NCBI GenBank assembly: GCA_023136985.1
Contig: JAGLQD010000430.1
Coordinates: 1-9,351 of the forward strand
DNA length: 9,351 bases
Direction of reading: 5' to 3'
DNA from: Candidatus Sabulitectum sp.
GTDB lineage: Bacteria > Fermentibacterota > Fermentibacteria > Fermentibacterales > JCC-6
Under the pieces are notes generated by a model. It saw nothing but the letters and a program-made list of their open reading frames with translations. It was not told where the DNA came from and did no database searches. Position 1 is the first letter of the stretch. Every line of letters starts with the position of its first letter. The position numbers were made by a program, and so were the translations under genes. Shown in pieces: positions 5,582 through 9,351 of the stretch.

Positions 5582-6799
5582 TCAACAATCATTCTGGGAA
5601 TTGCAGGGAGCAGAGTCAATTACAATTGGTGAATCATCCTTGACCGCTTTTTTCAACCTGTCCAGCCCTTCAATGATGTTCTGATTCGGGCAGCCGATAT
5701 TCATTCTCATGAAGCCGCTTCCTCCAGGGCCGAACATTACTCCGTTTGTAAGAGCCAGCTTTGCCTTCTGTACAAAGAATGCTGAAAGTTCTTCGTCACT
5801 GAGTTTCAGCTTGCGGCAGTCCAGCCAGAGCAGATAGGTGCCATCTGGTTGAATAACGGTAATTTCAGGAATACTTTCTGTGAGATAATTCTTTACTGTC
5901 ATATAATTCTGCCAGAGATAAGGAAGAAGCTGGTCAAGCCACTGCTCTCCATAGAGGTACGCCGCCTGGGTGCCCACAATACCGAATATGCTGGACATGT
6001 TCAGATGCAGTCTTTCAATGGTAAGACTGAATCTTTCTCTTAATTCTTTGCTTGGGATAATGTTCACAGAGAGCTGAAGACCTGCAAGATTAAATGTTTT
6101 GCTGGTGGAGAATGATGATATTGTTCTATCCGCCAGAGCATAACTGATCTTTGCCGTTGGTGTGTGCGTGTTTGGCTTGAAGATTATATCGGCATGAATT
6201 TCATCGGAAAAGATCATAAGATCGTGCTTTACGCATATGTCTCCCAGATGCTCAAGCTCTTCATTTGACCAGACCCTTGAGACAGGGTTGTGGGGAGAGC
6301 AGAAGAGGATCATTTTCGCAAACTCTGCTTTTTTCTCAAGATCCTGCCAATTCATCCTGTATCTGCCATTCTTGAGAACAAGAGCATTGTCAAGAAGTTT
6401 CCTTCCGTTTGCCTCTATAGAGTCCTTGAAAGGAAAATAAACCGGAGATTGAATAATCACTCCGTCACCGGGCTCTGTAAACTCCTGCATGGCCAGATTA
6501 AGGGCTGGAACAACTCCCGGAGTGGTGATGATCCACTCTTTTTCAATAGTCCAGTTGTATCTTTTCTTAAACCAGTCGATCACAGAGGAATAGAATTGAT
6601 CAGATCTTGCTGTATATCCGAAAACGCCGTGAGCCGCCCGCTCCTCGATGTGTTTCAGGATTTCCGGCGGAGTTCTGAAATCCATATCTGCGACCCACAT
6701 GGGATGAATATCGTTTTTGCCGAAGAAGGCATTCAGGTAGTCCCATTTGATACAGTCTGTATTTTTTCTATCAATAGTTTTATTGAAATCATACTTCAT
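5582..6799 (-). CDS. patB: PatB/MalY-family PLP-dependent C-S beta-lyase (cystathionine beta-lyase) / aminotransferase
   Basis: This 405-residue fold-type I PLP enzyme most likely cleaves cystathionine (or cysteine and related thioethers) to homocysteine, pyruvate and ammonia. It shows the family's N-terminal FNKTIDRKNTDCIKWDY and PMWVADMDF blocks and FGYTARSDQFY. The substrate/PLP region is CSPHNPVSRVW, with Asn171. PLP ring contact is Asp199 in SDEIHADI. The Schiff-base lysine is Lys234 in STSKTFNLAGLQ. GTYLLWLDCR and FMRMNIGCP lie near the C-terminus. Length is slightly above the usual 385-395 because of a short tail ending NSQNDC. Position 174 is Ser where NPxGR(V/I)W is usual. GGAG (rc of 6805-6808) lies five bases before the ATG. 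A role in methionine synthesis is plausible; a maltose-regulator role as in E. coli MalY has no support here. Confidence 0.9.
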   Translation of the reverse strand: MKYDFNKTIDRKNTDCIKWDYLNAFFGKNDIHPMWVADMDFRTPPEILKHIEERAAHGVFGYTARSDQFYSSVIDWFKKRYNWTIEKEWIITTPGVVPALNLAMQEFTEPGDGVIIQSPVYFPFKDSIEANGRKLLDNALVLKNGRYRMNWQDLEKKAEFAKMILFCSPHNPVSRVWSNEELEHLGDICVKHDLMIFSDEIHADIIFKPNTHTPTAKISYALADRTISSFSTSKTFNLAGLQLSVNIIPSKELRERFSLTIERLHLNMSSIFGIVGTQAAYLYGEQWLDQLLPYLWQNYMTVKNYLTESIPEITVIQPDGTYLLWLDCRKLKLSDEELSAFFVQKAKLALTNGVMFGPGGSGFMRMNIGCPNQNIIEGLDRLKKAVKDDSPIVIDSAPCNSQNDC

Positions 6800-6839
6800 A
6801 AATTCTCCGGGATACGGATTAGAGTTCCAGCATCAGTGT

Positions 6840-6845
6840 ATTCTA
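6840..6845 (-). promoter_or_regulatory. candidate -10 for the PatB/MalY-type gene
   Basis: TAGAAT on the minus strand matches the -10 consensus at five of six positions, about 40 bases before the start codon. The -35 region is poor (TGGTGA at 18 bases). It is assigned by position only. Confidence 0.25.
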
Positions 6846-6874
6846 CAAAAGAATAACCACAGGTCACCAGGGGA

Positions 6875-6903
6875 TTGACTTTTACTAATCTAATCAATCT
6901 ATT
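6875..6903 (+). promoter_or_regulatory. candidate sigma70-like promoter for the secreted propeller gene at 6930
   Basis: TTGACT (6875-6880) and TCTATT (6898-6903) are separated by 17 bases, giving a start near 6910 and a leader of about 20 bases. The same TTGACT-17 arrangement appears upstream of the sulfotransferase gene. The intergenic region is shared with the divergent PLP lyase gene. Confidence 0.4.
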
Positions 6904-6929
6904 CAGTAGCGGTATTCAGGGGAGGTTTT

Positions 6930-8075
6930 GTGAAATTCGGATTTATATGTATGTTGTTTGCAGTGGCTGTGTCTGCTGGAGGTCTTGAACCGGAAGTTCT
7001 CTGGAGCGCTAGATTTCCAGGCTGTGTTGGTTCAGTTATCTGGGATGCGTCAGAAGATTATTCAGGTGGATATGTTGCAGTAGGTGAAGTCTGCAGCGGT
7101 GTATCGGGGGAAACTGCGCTGAATATCTGCAGAGTAGACAGTGACGGACTGGTCATCTGGGAGAATACAGCACTTAGTCTTGGAAATGCATCGGCATATT
7201 CCATCGAAAGAACAACAGACGGTTTTGTTCTCTGTGGTGCTTGTTCTGATTCTTCCGGCAAACATGGTTTGGTGATGAAAATTGATTCTGACGGTAATAC
7301 GGCCTGGACTGCAATGATTGATCATGGGGATAATGATGTCCTGTACGATCTGTGTTCAGGGACAGACGGAAATTTGATAGCCGTGGGTTATTCTCTGAAC
7401 GATCAGACTCATGATAATGATATACTGGCTGTCTGTCTTTCTGATTCCGGACTGGTTCTCTGGCAAAAATCATTTGTGGCTCCAGAGTATCAAACTGCTC
7501 ATTCAATCGTTCCTTCCATCGATTCCAGCCGGGGATTTGTGATCACAGGTTCGGATAACTCAGATATTTTCCTTATGAAAATAGACAACGAAGGGAACTG
7601 GTTGTGGAAGTCTACTCATTTTATGGAGGGGATACAGTCAGGAAGTGATGTGGCCGTACAGAGCGAGGGTGGATACATAGTTGCTGGCAGCACAAGGGGA
7701 AGCAGCAGTTATTCGGATGCTCTTCTTGTCTTTTTTGATCAGGAAGGCAAAATCACCAACGAATTTGTATGGGGAACCGATGGACCGGACAATGCAAGAG
7801 CCATTCAGGAAATACCTCCCGCAGGCTTTGTTGTTGTGGTAAACTCAAATGAGGGAACCGGTGAAGGCTACCGCCCGTACATTTTCAGGTTTGATCCGTG
7901 GCTCTCCATTATCTGGTCTGTGGCTGTCTCCAACAGGGATGCTTTCTGCTATTCGCTTGCACAGACGTCAGATGGCGGGTTCATTATAACAGGCAAGAAG
8001 TCTACAGAAGAAGGAGCTGGTTACTCGTCCTGTGTTGTGCGGCTATCTGAAGAAAATCTTTTAAATCTGAACTGA
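6930..8075 (+). CDS. secreted seven-repeat beta-propeller protein of unknown function
   Basis: This protein has 381 residues. The GTG start is supported by GGGGAGG at 6919-6925, four bases upstream. Residues 1-16 (FICMLFAVAVSA) look like a signal peptide. The rest is seven tandem repeats of about 48-52 residues. Each opens with a tryptophan strand (EVLWSARF, LVIWENT, NTAWTAM, LVLWQKS, NWLWKST, ITNEFVW, LSIIWSV). Each then has a (D)GG(Y/F)-hydrophobic-x-G segment such as GGYVAVG, DGFVLCG, GGYIVAG or GGFIITG. Most blades end in a KIDSDG-like turn (RVDSDG, KIDSDG, LSDSG, KIDNEG, FDQEG). This pattern predicts a seven-bladed propeller, common in exported proteins of candidate bacterial phyla. The mature protein has about nine cysteines. 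No T9SS tail is present, unlike the propeller at 3775-4965. Function and ligand are unknown. Confidence 0.85.
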   Translation: MKFGFICMLFAVAVSAGGLEPEVLWSARFPGCVGSVIWDASEDYSGGYVAVGEVCSGVSGETALNICRVDSDGLVIWENTALSLGNASAYSIERTTDGFVLCGACSDSSGKHGLVMKIDSDGNTAWTAMIDHGDNDVLYDLCSGTDGNLIAVGYSLNDQTHDNDILAVCLSDSGLVLWQKSFVAPEYQTAHSIVPSIDSSRGFVITGSDNSDIFLMKIDNEGNWLWKSTHFMEGIQSGSDVAVQSEGGYIVAGSTRGSSSYSDALLVFFDQEGKITNEFVWGTDGPDNARAIQEIPPAGFVVVVNSNEGTGEGYRPYIFRFDPWLSIIWSVAVSNRDAFCYSLAQTSDGGFIITGKKSTEEGAGYSSCVVRLSEENLLNLN

Positions 8076-8107
8076 TCCCTCTGTTACATCAATAACGGTC
8101 TTCGTTC

Positions 8108-9067
8108 CTAAAGTGTTACGATAATATTATTTCTCTCTTCGTTACCTATTCTTTCCGCAGTAAACGACTCATTCTGATTCGAAATGGATGTTACCGCGCT
8201 GTCTGCCCTGGTATAGGAAGCCATTATGGCAGTAAGAAGAGTCAGATTCTTCACGGTCTTTTCCCCAAGCAGAATTCCCAGTGGTCCGGGGATATCCTGT
8301 ATATCAAGCTGAATTCCCATATCTGCTTCAAGCATCCTGTCATTTTCTTCAGATGATCTTCCAACCAGACCCACAGCCTTATCAAGCACAAACATCCGTC
8401 CGAATCTGATCATCCGGGCATTTTCACCTGAAAGCAGATTGATATCCTTGAGTGTCTTCAGGCGATTTGCATATCCCGGATCAGTGAGAAGGCACCCTCC
8501 TCCCGGAGTGGGTATGTGACTGAAGCCATATTCTTTGGCCATCTTCAGCTGTCTTGTGCGACCTCTTCCATTCAGATCGAGAAGAAGATCTCTGTTCACC
8601 AGTCCTGATTCTTCCATAGGGGTGGGGTCAAGTATTTTTGCAGAGAGCGGCCGCAGAAGAACATCACCGGTAAATGAAAGATTCTTGACTCTGTTGATCG
8701 ATCCTCTATTCTGGCTCATAGGACGCTGCCCTACAACCTCGCCGGAAAAAATGAAGTCGAAATCTCCCTCTGCAGCAATTTCCTTCAATCTGCTGAACAT
8801 GGCTGCATGACAGTCTATACACGGGTTCATGTTCTTGCCAAAACCACTTGGCGGGTCGAAAAGAAGAGCAACGATATCAGCTGTAAAATCAACCTCCCGC
8901 CACGGGATACCCAGATGATCAGCAGCTGTTCTTCCAGCCTGCGGATCAAAGAACGGGCTGCCGAATGTTACGGCTTCAACATAAATACCTTGATCCATAA
9001 GAATCCTGCATGCCAGCATTCCGTCCAGCCCTCCGGAAAAAGCAGCAAGTGCTCTGACTTTGGCCAT
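8108..9067 (-). CDS. PP-loop ATPase of the tRNA thiolation (ThiI/MnmA-like) type with C-terminal DUF814/NFACT-R-like domain
   Basis: With the ATG at 9067 this is a 319-residue cytoplasmic protein. Its PP-loop is AFSGGLDGMLA at 9-19, an adenylating ATP-binding fold used in tRNA thiolation. Cysteines Cys83 and Cys86 lie in NPCIDCH, and Cys192 in PTPGGGCLLTDP. Three cysteines in this arrangement could ligate an Fe-S cluster, as in Fe-S tRNA thiolases. SGEVVGQRPMSQNR (108-121) and LLRPLSAKILDPT (137-149) are strongly family-like blocks. The last 110 residues (FGRMFVLDKAVGLVGRSSEEND, then IPGPLGILL) resemble the DUF814-like domain attached to many such proteins. The usual SGGxDS has Gly16 instead of Ser. 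An in-frame ATG at 9154 exists, but the 29 extra residues overlap the upstream HAD gene and look non-native. The start at 9067 has GGAAGG and a TAATG stop-start overlap. Exact tRNA target is unknown. Confidence 0.85.
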   Translation of the reverse strand: MAKVRALAAFSGGLDGMLACRILMDQGIYVEAVTFGSPFFDPQAGRTAADHLGIPWREVDFTADIVALLFDPPSGFGKNMNPCIDCHAAMFSRLKEIAAEGDFDFIFSGEVVGQRPMSQNRGSINRVKNLSFTGDVLLRPLSAKILDPTPMEESGLVNRDLLLDLNGRGRTRQLKMAKEYGFSHIPTPGGGCLLTDPGYANRLKTLKDINLLSGENARMIRFGRMFVLDKAVGLVGRSSEENDRMLEADMGIQLDIQDIPGPLGILLGEKTVKNLTLLTAIMASYTRADSAVTSISNQNESFTAERIGNEERNNIIVTL

Positions 9068-9351
9068 TAGTGGCCTTCCAGGATCAACCAGTCGTTCTGA
9101 ACTGCCATCTTGCGCAGCTTTCTTACCGGATGAACCGCAATTGCCGAGCCGCACATATCAAGAATGTACCGGTCTCCCCAGGAGTCACCCAGAGCAAGGG
9201 CCTGGGAAGGCTTAATTCCCAGCTGATCCATAATTGCCATTGCGGGAGCTATCTTTGCCTTGCCGTAGGGTCTTTGCCCTACCAGATGGCCTGTGCATTT
9301 TCCATTCTTTACCAGAGGAATGCTACCGCGAAAACTTGTGAATCCAAGACC
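9067..9351 (-). CDS. HAD-IB family phosphatase (SerB-like), C-terminal part (start outside window)
   Basis: A frame open to the right edge of the window encodes the last 94 residues of a haloacid-dehalogenase hydrolase. The motif III lysine lies in RPYGKAKIAPAM. Motif IV is ALGDSWGDRYILDMCG, with the two metal-binding aspartates in GDSWGD. The closing block IAVHPVRKLRKMAVQNDWLIL is the typical HAD-IB ending (AVxPxxKLRxxAxxxxW). Subfamily members hydrolyse phosphomonoesters such as phosphoserine; the substrate-determining cap and the nucleophile DxDxT motif are outside the window. The stop TAA (9067-9069) overlaps by one base the ATG of the PP-loop gene (TAATG), so the two are translationally coupled in one transcript. 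SerB itself is possible but not proven. Confidence 0.85.
   Translation of the reverse strand, partial: GLGFTSFRGSIPLVKNGKCTGHLVGQRPYGKAKIAPAMAIMDQLGIKPSQALALGDSWGDRYILDMCGSAIAVHPVRKLRKMAVQNDWLILEGH
9074..9079 (-). promoter_or_regulatory. Shine-Dalgarno that fixes the PP-loop gene start
   Basis: GGAAGG on the minus strand lies six bases before the ATG at 9067, inside the last codons of the HAD phosphatase gene. No comparable site precedes the alternative ATG at 9154. Confidence 0.7.

Noticed and set aside
6290..6856. 188-codon plus-strand open frame
   Set aside because: It is antisense to the PatB/MalY-type gene, whose motifs are clear; the translation has no recognisable domain and no ribosome site.
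8076..8107. Possible terminator between the convergent genes at 8075 and 8108
   Set aside because: Only a 4-bp AACG/CGTT hairpin can be drawn; nothing convincing.
9068..9154. N-terminal extension of the PP-loop protein from the ATG at 9154
   Set aside because: It overlaps the HAD gene out of frame, has no Shine-Dalgarno, and the PP-loop family starts right at MAKVRALAAFSGG.

Overview
The window looks like chromosomal DNA of a Gram-negative bacterium with moderate GC content. Two secreted proteins carry C-terminal tails like type IX secretion (T9SS) sorting domains. This points to the Fibrobacterota-Chlorobiota-Bacteroidota side of the tree or a related candidate phylum such as Fermentibacterota or Cloacimonadota. 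That placement is inferred from protein style, not from a marker gene. I see no rRNA, tRNA, transposase, phage gene or CRISPR array.

Left part (1-1751, + strand): the 3' end of threonine synthase (thrC) is followed by an ApgM-type, phosphoglycerate-mutase-like phosphoenzyme. A perfect 12-bp intercistronic hairpin separates them. The pairing suggests the second gene supplies homoserine kinase activity. Convergent to this pair is an orphan PAPS-type sulfotransferase (1802-2740, - strand).

Centre (2917-5205, - strand): this is the most interesting block. A cobalamin (B12) riboswitch with a recognisable B12 box and an 8-bp closing stem lies in the leader of a two-gene operon with an ATGA overlap. 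The first gene encodes a secreted YncE-like beta-propeller with a T9SS-type tail. The second encodes a secreted 'cell-surface' beta-sandwich-like protein, also with a tail of that style. The operon ends at a 16-bp hairpin. The arrangement suggests a surface B12-capture module analogous to Bacteroides BtuG, but without a TonB-dependent receptor beside it.

Right part (5231-9351): an alkyltransferase-like protein (Trp replaces the acceptor Cys) is transcribed divergently from the riboswitch operon. It converges on a PatB/MalY-type PLP C-S lyase. Divergent from the lyase is a GTG-started, secreted, seven-repeat beta-propeller. At the right edge, on the - strand, the end of a HAD-IB phosphatase overlaps by one base (TAATG) a PP-loop ATPase of the tRNA-thiolation type. 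This overlap fixes the PP-loop start at 9067 rather than at the upstream ATG at 9154.

Coding density is high. No gene-free stretch exceeds 300 bases; the two longest (2741-2974 and 4966-5230) hold a candidate promoter plus terminator, and the riboswitch leader, respectively.
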